A DNA stretch of 64,000 bases, taken from NCBI GenBank assembly GCA_024195265.1, contig JAJLRJ010000005.1, forward strand, positions 44,434,587-44,498,586, given 5' to 3'. This document shows positions 55,701-63,330 of this stretch, piece after piece. Below the pieces are notes generated by a model that saw only the letters and a list, made by a program, of their open reading frames with translations, ran no database searches and had not been told where the DNA came from. This stretch comes from Dendrophyllia cribrosa (Eukaryota > Cnidaria > Anthozoa > Scleractinia > Dendrophylliidae). The first letter of the stretch is position 1, and each line of letters begins with the position of its first letter. The position numbers were made by a program, and so were the translations under genes.

Positions 55701-57350
55701 GATTACCTGGGATTACCTCGGATTACCTCGGATTACTTCGGATTGCTTCGGATTGCCTGGAATTACCTTGACTTCACCATCATCATCATCATCATCATCT
55801 AGTCGTAATCGTTATCATCTTTATCATCATCTAGTCGCCATCATTATTTTCTTCATCATTGTCATCATCATCATCATCATCACAACCATTTCCACTAGCG
55901 GAAAGTAGGGCTGTATCCCACCGTCTTCTGTTCGTTTTGCCGGCTGCAGCAGTCGTTTGCTTCTGTCCAGATTTTAGACGCGTCTTTAGTTCTTTATCTC
56001 TTGTTTTTCTCCATGTTTCACATGGATGAACCCGTTCCCTTCTGTCTTTAGGTATTCATACAAAGGCAATGCACAGGTTTGCATGTCGGTTCAACCAAAG
56101 AAAATGGCCCCGTCACTTTCAATGTATTTTGATCTTTGTGTAACCATTGTAATGCGTCATAAGAATAATTCATTGTATTTTTTTCTCTTATTACTGTCCA
56201 GTGTCGTCGGGCATTATTTGATAATGGCACTCAAATTGTTTTATTTATTTGTTTTGTTTTTTCACTTCGTAACTGATAGCTGTCCATTTACGACAACGCC
56301 TCTTAAATTTTTGCGATTTATATTTTCTTTTTGCTTCTTCAGACATTATTTGATCGCCGAAAAACAGTTAGATGGATGCACTGTACAAGAAATTCGACTG
56401 CTCTGTGCTGTTTTACCTGGTAAGAATAGTGATTTTCAATATTTATAAACAGTCGCATGAATTTTGATTGGTTCAGAACGTTAGTGGAAGTCATTGCAGT
56501 AGATGCATTATATTAGGAAGCTGTTCTACAATGAAACCTGTACTAGCTTGGGTCCCTAAATGTTCTTCCCGTATTTACTGTAAAACGAACCTGTATTCAG
56601 CGGACCCCTTTATTAAGCGGACCCTAGCGAGGGTCCCGAGGGTCCCGAGGGTCCCGAGGGTGTCCGCTTAATACAGGATTGACTGTATTATTTTTGTATT
56701 ATCGTTTTTTTAGGTGCGGAATCTGCAGGAGCATTCAAACTTTACTTAGGAGAAATTAAGGTGACTTTGTAAAATTGATTGTCATGATGATAAGAAAATA
56801 AGTGTTTCACTTTATCTTCGGAGTCAAGGGAATAGTTAACTGTCAGATTATGCCATTATGTGTCTGATTGATGCCCCGGTTACTCCTGATTCTCTTGGCG
56901 CTGAAGACTGTAAAAGACGATCGGTCAATTCTCAGTTTTGATTCGAGAATAAGAAACGATTAAAGCAGAAAGCTAACTCATCGCTGATTTATTTTGCACT
57001 AGATTGTCGATCCACAAGTTCTCAAACAGCCGCTAGCTTCTGCTCGGAATATTAGATACCTCGACTTGATGTGGAAATCAACTGACCAGGAGTACCTGTT
57101 GAGCCTCACTCTCATGTGGAACTGTCCAATCAGCGATGGGCAGGTTGACGAGCCTGCGCACTACAACATCTTCAGAGTAACACAGGATTCCAACATATTT
57201 TTGGGCCGAGCTTTTGTAGAGGCGTATCGAGTTTGTCAGTTATCTGTGTCCAAAAACTGTTCTTCTGTAGAATTTATCGTTCAGATTGTGACTCGATCTG
57301 GGTTGAAGAAGCCTCTACAAGAATGCAGTCGTTTTAAGTTAAACTGGTAG
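36849..57350 (+). CDS. ENGASE: Endo-beta-N-acetylglucosaminidase (GH85), 12 coding exons
   Basis: Coding exons: 36849-37429, 40549-40852, 41256-41404, 44011-44179, 45797-45900, 47864-47975, 51291-51496, 52523-52677, 55062-55278, 56343-56419, 56714-56760, 57003-57350. All joins are GT-AG and in phase (2469 nt, 822 aa). The enzyme cuts the chitobiose core of free N-glycans in the cytosol, as part of clearing glycans from ER-associated degradation. The GH85 core has RPRTLVCHDMKGGYLEDR, then YHWQLIDIFVYFSHH, the catalytic pair Asn289/Glu291 in FDGWLINIEN, and Tyr325 in IWYDSVT. The C-terminal beta domains align with human ENGASE (743 aa). ATG 36849 has a strong context (A at -3, G at +4). An in-frame ATG at 36741 has a weak one. 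Unusual: residues 5-25 form a membrane segment. Confidence 0.93.
37437..37917 (-). mobile_element. 5'-truncated LINE (CR1/L2-type) 3' end, copy 1
   Basis: The minus strand encodes a LINE RT C-terminus (MYSYNLRNSTHNLFVPRPYT then EAGKNSFHYRGAVLWNSLSN) with a stop at 37576. A 3' UTR follows and ends in (TTGA)n at 37437-37459. The simple tandem tail and 5' truncation are typical of CR1/L2-group retroposition. The truncated end abuts the C-rich tract. Confidence 0.7.
37917..38139 (+). repeat. (CCCTCCCG)n / C-rich tract
   Basis: About 220 bp of CCCTCCCGCC-type repeats, nearly pure pyrimidine on + and G-runs on -. It can form G-quadruplexes on the minus strand or i-motifs on +. It translates to proline- or glycine-rich ORFs that are not genes. 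Confidence 0.9.
38443..38590 (-). mobile_element. LINE 3' tail, copy 2
   Basis: (TCA)n then (TCAA)n followed by about 110 bp nearly identical to copy 1 (TTATTTAGTCACGGAATCTC, CTTCCAGAGAGCCGTGCAAAA). A very short 5'-truncated insertion of the same LINE family. Confidence 0.7.
40549..40852 (+). CDS. ENGASE: ENGASE exon 2: catalytic Asn/Glu
   Basis: Acceptor TTTTTGTAG. Reads FVQGTSSQDAYMIYHWQLID to RFDGWLINIENPIQ. Contains the GH85 catalytic Asn289 (oxazoline-stabilising) and Glu291 (acid/base). Ends in phase 0 at CAG/GTAATT. Confidence 0.93.
40853..41255 (+). other. ENGASE: ENGASE intron 2 with G-rich tract
   Basis: 403 bp. 40,992-41,058 is a G-rich polypurine run (GGGGGGAGAAGGGGGGAGGG-like), a G-quadruplex candidate on the transcribed sense RNA. 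Confidence 0.8.
41256..41404 (+). CDS. ENGASE: ENGASE exon 3: catalytic-site Tyr
   Basis: PVQVNNLEEFVKYLTAEMHQ to WQDELNAKNR. VIWYDSVTYKG includes the conserved active-site Tyr325. Donor CCG/GTATAT. Confidence 0.9.
41405..44010 (+). other. ENGASE: ENGASE intron 3
   Basis: 2606 bp. Two C-rich stretches (41,460-41,540 and 41,690-41,730) flank an about 150-bp unique part. A motif at 41,797-41,860 (CAGGGCTAGGGTCCATTGTT) recurs inverted at about 43,065-43,105 inside the MITE at 42,717. No exon-like sequence is seen in the rest. Confidence 0.8.
42717..43718. mobile_element. 1.0-kb MITE with TTA duplication
   Basis: TIRs AAGTGCACATGAAGTGAAAT and its complement (one mismatch in the first 26 bp), each ending in the palindrome AGTGAAATTTCACT. 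Flanked by TTA at 42714-42716 and 43719-43721. Harbinger-like by duplication length. Short ORFs inside have no recognisable domain. Confidence 0.65.
44011..44179 (+). CDS. ENGASE: ENGASE exon 4: barrel core
   Basis: IFFDACDGIFLNYNWSEAHL and ADVYVGVDVFGRGCFGGGGF, both GH85 barrel signatures. Donor CTG/GTAGGT. A hAT-type MITE begins 18 nt after the donor. Confidence 0.92.
44198..44885. mobile_element. hAT-type non-autonomous transposon
   Basis: 688 bp with ends TAGTGGTGGG / CCCACCACTA and a perfect 8-bp duplication ATTGATAG (44190-44197 and 44886-44893). Internally, CGATTATAATCGAT occurs near both ends. Eight-bp duplications are diagnostic of the hAT superfamily. No transposase. Confidence 0.88.
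44938..45136. mobile_element. Palindromic MITE, about 200 bp
   Basis: Arms starting GTGATTCAAATTTTTCTTTG and ending CAAAGAAAAATTTGAACCAC are reverse complements over about 50 bp with few mismatches. No clear target duplication was identified. Confidence 0.6.
45797..45900 (+). CDS. ENGASE: ENGASE exon 5
   Basis: AFKVIREEKLSAALFAPGWV then METLGSKNFTANQDK. LFAPGWV is a near-invariant ENGase block. Acceptor TTTCAG, donor CAA/GTAAGA. Confidence 0.92.
46132..46219 (-). mobile_element. LINE-like 3' end with hairpin
   Basis: The minus strand has GACAACCCGCCTTGATAAGC then TGCTAACTGCGGGTTGTC, an inverted pair (ACAACCCGC / GCGGGTTGT), followed by an AT-rich part and a (GTT)n tail. This hairpin plus microsatellite tail is typical of a LINE 3' terminus. 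Family uncertain. Confidence 0.4.
46687..46744 (+). repeat. (ATC)n microsatellite
   Basis: About 19 uninterrupted ATC units. Translates to poly-His in one frame, which is not a gene. Confidence 0.97.
46778..47743. mobile_element. Pogo/Tigger-like MITE
   Basis: 966 bp, TIRs CAGTCAAACCTCTATTAAGC and GCTTAACAGAGGTTTGACTG, flanked by TA (46776-46777 and 47744-47745). Near the right end a 17-bp sub-repeat GACCGCTTAAAAGAGGT occurs in short tandem (47,580-47,640 and 47,690-47,735). No transposase ORF. The TA duplication and TIR sequence suggest Tc1/mariner-pogo. Confidence 0.8.
47864..47975 (+). CDS. ENGASE: ENGASE exon 6
   Basis: FWNLLTPYCTVHTAVKEMPF then VTSMCRGCGKTAIIDGK, ending in phase 0. PFVTS.C matches the human counterpart. 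No ORF-finder would flag this exon because it has no start codon and is short. Confidence 0.9.
47976..51290 (+). other. ENGASE: ENGASE intron 6
   Basis: 3315 bp, mostly the 17-bp minisatellite. 50,815-51,290 is AT-rich with no coding signal. Confidence 0.85.
48262..50813 (+). repeat. 17-bp minisatellite derived from a MITE
   Basis: About 150 copies of GGTCGCTTAGGAGAGGT with variants (GGGGAGGT, GATATGGTC, GTCACTTAG). A higher-order repeat of 663 bp (39 units) is visible: the run containing TCTCCTTAGGAGAGTTGGTC at about 49,466 recurs at about 50,129. The array ends in GGAGGTTCAACTG followed by TA, a pogo-type terminus. The unit matches 13 of 17 bases of the sub-repeat in the intron 5 MITE. Confidence 0.95.
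51291..51496 (+). CDS. ENGASE: ENGASE exon 7
   Basis: VVLCKPWTNLSAQQYQPTFN to CLLITGHAHSSQEVSKGVVR. The donor is the GAG/GTAGGG at 51497, chosen because only this site keeps phase with exon 8. The earlier GTGTCT at 51477 does not. Confidence 0.88.
51497..52522 (+). other. ENGASE: ENGASE intron 7
   Basis: 1026 bp. 51,590-51,690 is one copy of the roughly 110-bp dispersed repeat (CATGCAAAAGTGCTGCC, AGAGGTTTCATTTGAATGG). A short CCCCCCCCCCTC stretch lies at about 52,407. Otherwise nothing recognised. Confidence 0.8.
52523..52677 (+). CDS. ENGASE: ENGASE exon 8
   Basis: LFKTDFHITGPLLLSFTFKL then HPKDCIDVALQLHTNKMPTY, first part of the C-terminal beta domain. Acceptor TTACCCAG, donor CAAG/GTACTG. 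Confidence 0.9.
52717..53130. mobile_element. Harbinger-like MITE, 414 bp
   Basis: Ends AGCCACGGCTACACGTGCGA and TCGCACGTGTAGCCGCGGCT, with long arms (about 75 bp) and TTA duplications (52714-52716 and 53131-53133). The terminus AGCC.CGGCTACACG is shared with the MITE in the satellite at 11627, so both belong to one superfamily. Confidence 0.8.
53205..53560 (+). repeat. Degenerate 110-bp tandem repeat
   Basis: Units begin near 53,208, 53,318 and 53,428, sharing ACTGCT..., TTTGAATGGTCAC, GATTTCATCCACAGACTCAA and GTTAGAACCACCTTGTACAG. Related single units are at 51,590 and 54,310-54,470. Confidence 0.7.
53814..54300 (+). repeat. Dispersed repeat block, + copy
   Basis: Matches 59,300-59,555 in reverse orientation (TCACGAGTTGGCTCACAGAA, GCTATTTTGATTGCTTCTGA, AATATATTAAAC). 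The copy here is split by the 179-bp MITE at 54034. Confidence 0.7.
54034..54212. mobile_element. Palindromic TA-flanked MITE, 179 bp
   Basis: Arms GATCACTTTCATAATGGCGG.. and their complement run about 70 bp each to GCCTCACTGGCCTC. Flanked by TA on both sides (54032-54033 and 54213-54214). The other copy of the surrounding repeat (59.4 kb) lacks it, showing an empty site. Confidence 0.75.
54489..54517 (+). repeat. Poly-G run (29 G)
   Basis: Uninterrupted homopolymer in intron 8. Length may be inaccurate in the assembly. Confidence 0.9.
55062..55278 (+). CDS. ENGASE: ENGASE exon 9
   Basis: DSKNTEDSDLNNKLIRLYGI to EEQDKDTPEWCTR, C-terminal beta region. Acceptor TTCCTAG, donor AAG/GTACAT. A GGGGGGAG tract follows directly in the intron. 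Confidence 0.88.
55279..56342 (+). other. ENGASE: ENGASE intron 9
   Basis: 1064 bp with a GGGGGGAGG tract at the start, a 10-bp minisatellite (55497-55770), (CATCAT)n clusters at 55,776-55,880, and AT-rich sequence. A 25-nt AG...GT segment at 56,052-56,076 is out of phase and is not used. Confidence 0.8.
55497..55770 (+). repeat. 10-bp minisatellite GATTACCTCG
   Basis: About 27 units of GATTACCTCG/GATTACCTTG/GATTACCTGG. Ten is not divisible by 3, so ORFs here show a 10-residue period (DYLGLPWIT..) and are by-products. Confidence 0.93.
56343..56419 (+). CDS. ENGASE: ENGASE exon 10
   Basis: HYLIAEKQLDGCTVQEIRLL then CAVLPG. Joins exon 9 in phase (TRHYLIA). Acceptor CTTCTTCAG, donor CTG/GTAAGA. 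Confidence 0.88.
56569..56690. mobile_element. Small pogo-like MITE in intron 10
   Basis: CTGTAAAACGAACCTGTATT at the left and AATACAGGATTGACTG then TA at the right, with GCGGACCC / GGGTGTCCGC inside. Shares the CAGTCAA..CT.TATTAAGCGG terminus type with the intron 5 element. Confidence 0.5.
56714..56760 (+). CDS. ENGASE: ENGASE exon 11 (47 nt)
   Basis: Codes AESAGAFKLYLGEIK; LGEI aligns with the human CRLGEIQVVD block. Acceptor TTTTTTAG, donor AAG/GTGACT. Confidence 0.88.
57003..57350 (+). CDS. ENGASE: ENGASE exon 12 and stop
   Basis: IVDPQVLKQPLASARNIRYL to QECSRFKLNW, TAG at 57348-57350. Acceptor TTGCACTAG. The last beta-sandwich domain. Confidence 0.92.
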   Translation: MVDPQVLKQPLASARNIRYLDLMWKSTDQEYLLSLTLMWNCPISDGQVDEPAHYNIFRVTQDSNIFLGRAFVEAYRVCQLSVSKNCSSVEFIVQIVTRSGLKKPLQECSRFKLNW

Positions 57351-57412
57351 AGCAATTTCATCGGAGACGCTCTCTGTGTGTCTTGGAAAACCGGTTTTCT
57401 TTCTTTCTTTTC

Positions 57413-58057
57413 GGGCGCGATCTATTCGACCAAAAAATCCGGTTTGAATTTCCAAATTTTTATATGTCGAATGGAACGGTATTTTCCACTTGAATGAACC
57501 GATCTCGTTTCTTTAGCAGGTGATGTTGTTGAGACTTGTTGTAATTCTTCCATAGTACCTATAGAAACAGTAAGTATATTTTCATAGTAAGAACACGAAC
57601 TTAGTTCCACAAACAAGAGGAATATTCACAACTGGTGGGAATACGTATGCAAAGAAGTTCGTGCATTGCACAAGCGTATTGCTCAAGTCATTCAGCTTTG
57701 TTTTCAACTTACCAACGGCAGGACAGGAGCGATATTTCCTGAATCATCGACAAACATGTCGAAGAAAGAATTCTACACCGTCAAACGTGAAGAAACAGAT
57801 GCAACAATAATAAAAATCTCCTTGCGTCGCCATATTGGCATATTGTAGCTTTTCACGAGGCAACAACCACGGCTGAATTGTTCCACCGAGTAGAAATGCC
57901 GAATGGATCAGAAAATTTCCGGAAATTCCACATTTCCGGAAAACGGGACAACCTCGAGAGTTTGACCAAAATTTCCGAATCGAATTTTTCGAAAATTTCT
58001 GTTCCATTCGATTTTGTACCGGAATTTCCGGAAATTTTGGTCGAATAGATCGCGCCC
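57413..58057. mobile_element. MITE directly downstream of ENGASE
   Basis: 645 bp with 23-bp perfect TIRs (GGGCGCGATCTATTCGACCA). Begins 62 nt after the ENGASE stop. The first AATAAA after the stop (57809-57814) lies inside it, so it may supply the ENGASE polyadenylation signal. The right third is rich in inverted TTTCCGGAAAT motifs. No clear target duplication was seen. Confidence 0.7.
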
Positions 58058-58855
58058 TTAATGTCGAAAAAAATATAAAAGTCACATTTGACCAGTCACA
58101 GCAAAGGAAAATAGCGTAACGAACCAATCAGAGCTCGAAGGAAAAACGACCAATCGGTGCCAAGCGCGGGAAAGCATGCAATCAGTGCCAAGCGCGGGAA
58201 AACGCGCTACCGGTGCAAAGCGCGGCAAATGAGCTACCGAGCGCTTTTTAGGAGTAATGAGTTAAGCGTTAGTCGTGTTAAAAATGTGTTTTATTCAGAA
58301 GTAAATTCTAGATCGTTTCAATTTATAGTTTGGAAGAAAGGTTGTTTAATCAGGTAATTTTATTGACGAGTGCCGTACTGAAATAGTGTATTATACGTTA
58401 AGTAATGATCCACATAAGAAGGAAAGTGCTAACGGCAACGCACGATGGAGTGTCAACTTTTTTCATTGTTACAACTAGTGATCTCATTGGCCTAGACTCA
58501 AAGACCGCTAAAAAGTTAGGTTTCAAGGTGCATTTTGTTTGATTTTTTAAAGGTTTCATGTAATTTAAGACCCAATCACAAAACATGGAAATTTTTAAAG
58601 AAATTGTATTTGAGGAACTTCATCAAAGAAGCAAAATTATTAGCTATTGTCTTCTGCTATTTTGATTGGTTAAGCACGAACATTTCCAAAAATTTATCTC
58701 ACGCAAATGGATTTTCTTTATTTTTATACTGAAATATAATTATAAACCATTAGCTCCTCCCCTGTTCTTGAAATCAAAGACATTCTATGCGAGAAAGAGC
58801 CAATGCCGCAGAACAATGAAGTTTACTGTAGTTCTTATGTGGAGCGTTACTTTAA

Positions 58856-59231
58856 CACGGACCCGCGCTATAAAAGGGATAGCTCCGCCCCCTTTGTCAC
58901 ACCATCACTGCTTCAACGGCTAATCAAAGATGGCTAACACTGCGAGCAACACGGAGGAAGACCGTTGCCCCCCAAAATTGGTCTAATTCTACCTTCACCA
59001 GCTCTATCTTGTATAGAATTTATCTTTCACGAAAATAAAACTAATAACATTATTTGAATTTATGCGCCTTTTAGCATGAATATAATATTTTAGCTTGCCA
59101 AATTTGAATTTCGCGCCGGTAACGGTTCTCCATTGGCGAGCGGATGCACGTGATGTTGACAGTTCGGTGTCAAGTGTGAAATGACTGGCGGCTTGGCCAG
59201 GCCAAGGTTCCTTTTATAGCGCGGGTCCGTG
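58856..59231. mobile_element. 376-bp MITE, TTTAA duplication
   Basis: TIRs CACGGACCCGCGCTATAAAA and TTTTATAGCGCGGGTCCGTG, flanked by TTTAA (58851-58855 and 59232-59236), which could be read as TTAA. The TIR contains TATAAAAGG, a TATA-like box in both arms. Confidence 0.8.
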
Positions 59232-59299
59232 TTTAAATACTATACGTTGTAAGTACGTTTTCAGGCTGAAAGCGCCAAAAAAAAAAGGAACGTTCAGTC

Positions 59300-59555
59300 C
59301 CAGCTCAGTCTGAAGTCAAAAATTAGGCGTTCTTATATAAAAAAGTGTGTTTAATATATTGCTCAATTTAAGGAATTTATTAGTGATCGAATTTTCAGAA
59401 GCAATCAAAATAGCAATGTAATTGTAATTCACCTTATTCTGTACTGGTCTTTAACTCCTAGAATCAATCAAAACTTGAGTCATGCGAATGAAGCTCTTAC
59501 TTTCAAAATATCTCAAAAATCAAAGGCTCCTGTGAGCCAACTCGTGAATACGAAA
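59300..59555 (-). repeat. Dispersed repeat block, inverted copy
   Basis: Reverse-complement relative of 53,814-54,300 without the 179-bp MITE. Similarity runs from TTCTTATATAAAAAAGTGTG to CTGTGAGCCAACTCGTGAAT. Confidence 0.7.
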
Positions 59556-59708
59556 CGCTCTATATAAATGATTTTGCACACCTTAGGACCCTCCCGTCTC
59601 TTAGGCGTTTTTCTCCACCGACCTCCAACCCGGCGTCCAACTCCCCACTCCCCTCTTTATATGGGGCCCCTCTAACGCCGAATAAAATATAGGAGGTACA
59701 GTCCTGGA

Positions 59709-59966
59709 ATGCGTCGATTTCTGAGCTCTCTGATGCCGAAAAACATATTTGACAAACTCCACCAGCAATGTTTCAACTTGCATTCTTGTACGCTTAGTGC
59801 AGAGCAAACTGTGAAAGCGATTATTAACGCCATGAGTTTACCAAATGAACTCCACGTGAAATTCTCCAGTAAGCGGGGACTTCTTTCTTTACTGCCGTCA
59901 TCTGTCTTCAGTCCGCAGCTGTTCTCTGGAAAGTACAAGGAAATAATAAGGACATCAATTTTATAA
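59709..59966 (+). other. Hypothetical ORF, possibly coding
   Basis: 85 codons from ATG 59709 to TAA (MRRFLSSLMPKNIFDKLHQQ, FNLHSCTLSAEQTVKAIINA, KYKEIIRTSIL). The composition is protein-like with amphipathic helices, but no family is recognised and no splice context was established. It may be the end of a decayed gene. Confidence 0.25.
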
Positions 59967-62693
59967 AGCTGCAAAGCAGGTCAGACATTCTACAGGACTG
60001 GACTTAGTTTGATCGGCTTCAGTCGATATGATTTATATGATTTATTTCATATATATCATTTCATTATTATTATTATTATTATTATAGTCTTTTTCTCAGC
60101 CATCTTTGTTTTAAGGGGGTTGGTTTCTAAAGAAACTGTAACACTGCGTCGGTGGGGGCAGGAGTAGGAAAAATGCCTGGACAGCACAATTTTTTTTTTC
60201 AATTTTCGATTTCTGTTTCTCTACTTTTGTTGGAGTTGCCTGCGAAGGTAGCTAATTTAGCACAGCCCTTCGAATTTATCCGTCGCGGATAGAGTGCGGG
60301 ACCGAAGAATCGCGAGCAAAACGAGCAAGCCCGCTTACTTTTCGTATGCAATTGCCCCGCTATGCAGAACGATGTCACTTGATCAAGTCAATGTGAAAAA
60401 AAAACACGTATACTGGTATCAAATAAATGCGAGAAACTGAGGAAAAAGAAAGCACTCTGAAATTGTTTGAGTTAGATAAATATATTCTTGCTTTGCATTT
60501 AGGTCATATCAAAATTCAGAAGCATTAAACAACAGATTTCGATTCCAAAATGTTTTTAATATGGAATTGTAGAAAGTTTAAAACTACACATCTGGGCCAA
60601 AGTTTGAGCACAAGAGCATTTCGTTCAAGAGTTATAGGCTAACCGAAATACTAGACATTTTTAGTAAGAAATGTATGGAGCGGCCATCTTCAACATGGCG
60701 TCCAATAATTCAAAGTCTTAGTTACACCAAAAATCCCATCACAAAATATTGTATTCACTATATGTTCCATTAAATCGGCTTATAAACATCTATAATGCAA
60801 AAATAACTTTCAACTGTTCAATTTTGTTCATTTTCACGGCTTATCTGAAATCAGCGTGACGAATTGCGTGACACATTTAAAACCTTTATAAATCGGGAGT
60901 AAAACATCGTTAAACAGGCGCACCCAACGAAATATTTCGGTAAAATATCTGTTCGGATGGAAGGTTGCCTACAAATTTCGAAAAATATCACCGAGCGATT
61001 TCCCAGACTTTTCGAGGTTTTTCGGAAAACCATCAAGTTGCCCTAGAATTTTCGGGTTGATGTGTTCCCTTTTTATAATGCCTCATAATTTTCGAATGCA
61101 TTTTTTGTCGGCCTAAAATTTTCGTCTGTCGTAAAAGCTGCTAAAAATTTCGGTGAGCATCAGACGGGGGTGCTCGGCCCTGTCAAAGAAAAACATACTC
61201 TCTTTATTGTCATTCGCTATGCAATCTTGTTGCTGTCATAAAAGGGTGTAATTATGACAGTAATGTGATTCAGGCGATGCCCGCTGTGATCGAGCAGTTT
61301 GTAATTAGAACAGTGCAAATGGTCCCGCGTGCGTGGAATTACATCGTCGTGTTCTGGTAAGACGCCTTAACCTTCTCGTTTTATTGGAGACACTTTTCTC
61401 TCCAAAGGAATTCCTAATAGCAACTCAGTATTTTCCTTTCTTTTTCGACGCAGGGATTGGCGTAGCAACCGATATTGTGAATAGCTTGTGTATTATAAAC
61501 TGGATGGGTTAGCAGATGATTCCGGGCATGATTCATATCCAACGGCATCTTTGCCGGAAATTGGTAGGGATCTTCTCTTATTTTCCGCCCTAGTATTGAG
61601 TAATGAAGTTCTTTTTGACTGACACGTTAATAAAGTCATTATTATTATTTTTTTTCTCGTGTTTTTTTTTTTTCTAGCAACAATAATTTATAATATACTC
61701 AATTGCGTAAGAATACAGCTGATACAGGGCCACTTAAATTTAGCTGAAGGCGTACGTATTTGCGCCTCGGCAGTGGATACACGTGGATATAAAGAACGGG
61801 AAATAAATGATATTGCGTGTCGATTCTTTACAATGACGGGGGATTGATCTGCAATACGAAATTTTAAATCTAGAATTTGATCACGTATAGCAATGACTAG
61901 TATACCATGGTGAATTACCGTGACGTTCGTTGCGATTTTTGAGAGCGATGTCCAAAAAACCTTGCCTTCCTTATTCTTATAAACTTAACAACGCAATTTG
62001 CATGTTCATGGTTGTATGTTTAATTTATCCCGCCTAATTTGTCCCACCCTGGATCCAGGGTCCGTTCTCTAAATATCATGAGTGAAATTAACTGCATAAA
62101 CGGTTAGAAGAAGCTCGCGTCGCCAGTCAAACTTGCCGGTTTTCACTGAAAAAAAACTCTGGCACCCAGGGTAAATTTATCCACACAAACAGTTCATTGT
62201 ATCGGAGCTTTAAAAATTTAAAAAAAACTGAAACTTTTTGTGAAAGATTATAACACTGGTCTCCACATACCAAGTTAGAAACAGCTTTGTAGGATGTATA
62301 CTTTGGAGTTTTGAATTTTTATAATGTCGTGTGCAAACCATGCCCGATACGGGTGTGAACACGATAGCAACAATACAAAAATTCACGGTTTGTTTGAGTT
62401 AGAATATGCAATTTAAATGCCATAAATTAAGTACTTTAAACAAGGAAAATTCTCTTTAACATTTGCGCTCGTGAAAACCACCTTGAAAGAAATACAGTAG
62501 ATATATTATGTACTGCTTAGGGTAGTACGTATTTAATATTTTAAAAAGCATCGCTGACACATTTGTAAGTGAGCTCTTCAGTGAAGACATGTACTCACTA
62601 ACTTTTGATCAAAATCTTAAATACCGTTTTGTGCCTAGTTGATAATTTACAAATCTATATACCCCGGCGAAATACCCCTACCCCCCTACTTAC
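59967..62693. other. Intergenic or intronic DNA
   Basis: 60,061-60,087 is (ATT)n. 60,117-60,160 resembles the 52-bp non-arm part of the Penelope-like element (GTTTCTAAAGAAACTGT, GCGTCGGTGGGGG). 61,659-61,847 is an open frame after a T-rich TTTCTAG acceptor-like site, without support. The stretch could be the intron of the minus-strand gene to its right. Confidence 0.6.
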
Positions 62694-63330
62694 CCCTGGG
62701 AAGTTTGCCTGTGTATTGCACTGCGTAGTTGAGTCTCTCAGTGCACGTTGCTCTGGCTTCATACTTCTTGCAGGCGTCGTTAACTTTGTCTTCTTCCGTC
62801 GCTCTCATCAGTTCGTAAATCAACACCTGTGGCCGAGCTTTTGTGACATCCAATAATCCAACTTGCATGAAGTACGCCAGAATGTTCTTGTACTCCTTAA
62901 GGCTTTCACTGGGTGTGAACGAACGATAATAAACAAAGAAATCGACGCGCAATATGCTCTTGTTCGCAAACACGACGTGTGTGAACGACCTTTCCTCATC
63001 TCCCATTACTGTAGTTTCCAGCACATTGTTCATTTTCTCCGTGAGTAACTTGACAAGTTCCTCAAGGTAATTTCCATGAAGGACTTGATTGATCCTCTTT
63101 CTAACTTCGTCTTGGGACGCAGCTTCCACTTTGAGTGATATCTTCTGAGTTTTATCCACCGCACACACTATCGGCAGACATTCGTCATGGAGAGCTGTTA
63201 TATAGAGTTTCGACGCTTGTTCCTCGAGTTTACGCAAAACTTTCCGTTCCAGGGAATGGAGTTCGCAGATCGTGTTGACATTGCTATGACTTTTGCTTTC
63301 CTCTAATACAGTACTAAATGATATTCCCAT
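62694..63330 (-). CDS. First exon of an unidentified gene, N-myristoylation-type start
   Basis: About 212 residues from ATG 63330. It starts MGISFS, which fits the N-myristoylation consensus (Gly2, Ser6). The rest is mixed alpha/beta-looking, with Lys/Glu-rich helices (CELHSLERKVLRKLEEQASK), a strand-like LHDECLPIVCAVDK and RSFTHVVFANKSILRVDFFV, and a helical end (AYFMQVGLLDVTKARPQVLI, YELMRATEEDKVNDACKKYE). I do not recognise the family. The frame reaches a TAG at 62686, but just before it GTAAGT (62693-62688) is a perfect donor. So the exon probably ends at 62694 and the gene continues leftward. No signal peptide or membrane segment. Membrane association by lipid is inference. Confidence 0.55.

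Larger units (their letters stand above)
58058..59700. other. Intergenic DNA with repeats
   Basis: 58,090-58,230 carries GCGCGGGAAA / CCAAGCGCGGGAAAACGCG repeats also found at 63,900-64,000. A MITE lies at 58856-59231 and an inverted copy of the intron 8 repeat at about 59,300-59,555. No gene supported. Confidence 0.7.

Noticed and set aside
55475..55908. DYLGLPWIT repeat ORFs in three frames
   Set aside because: By-product of the 10-bp minisatellite; all three frames are open.
56052..56076. 25-nt microexon in ENGASE intron 9
   Set aside because: It has AG and GT borders but would put exon 10 out of frame. Direct joining of exons 9 and 10 gives the conserved reading.
61326..61847. Possible two-exon gene (donor GTAAGA near 61,358, acceptor TTTCTAG near 61,677)
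   Set aside because: The phases do not fit: joining gives an immediate stop, and no homologous domain is visible.
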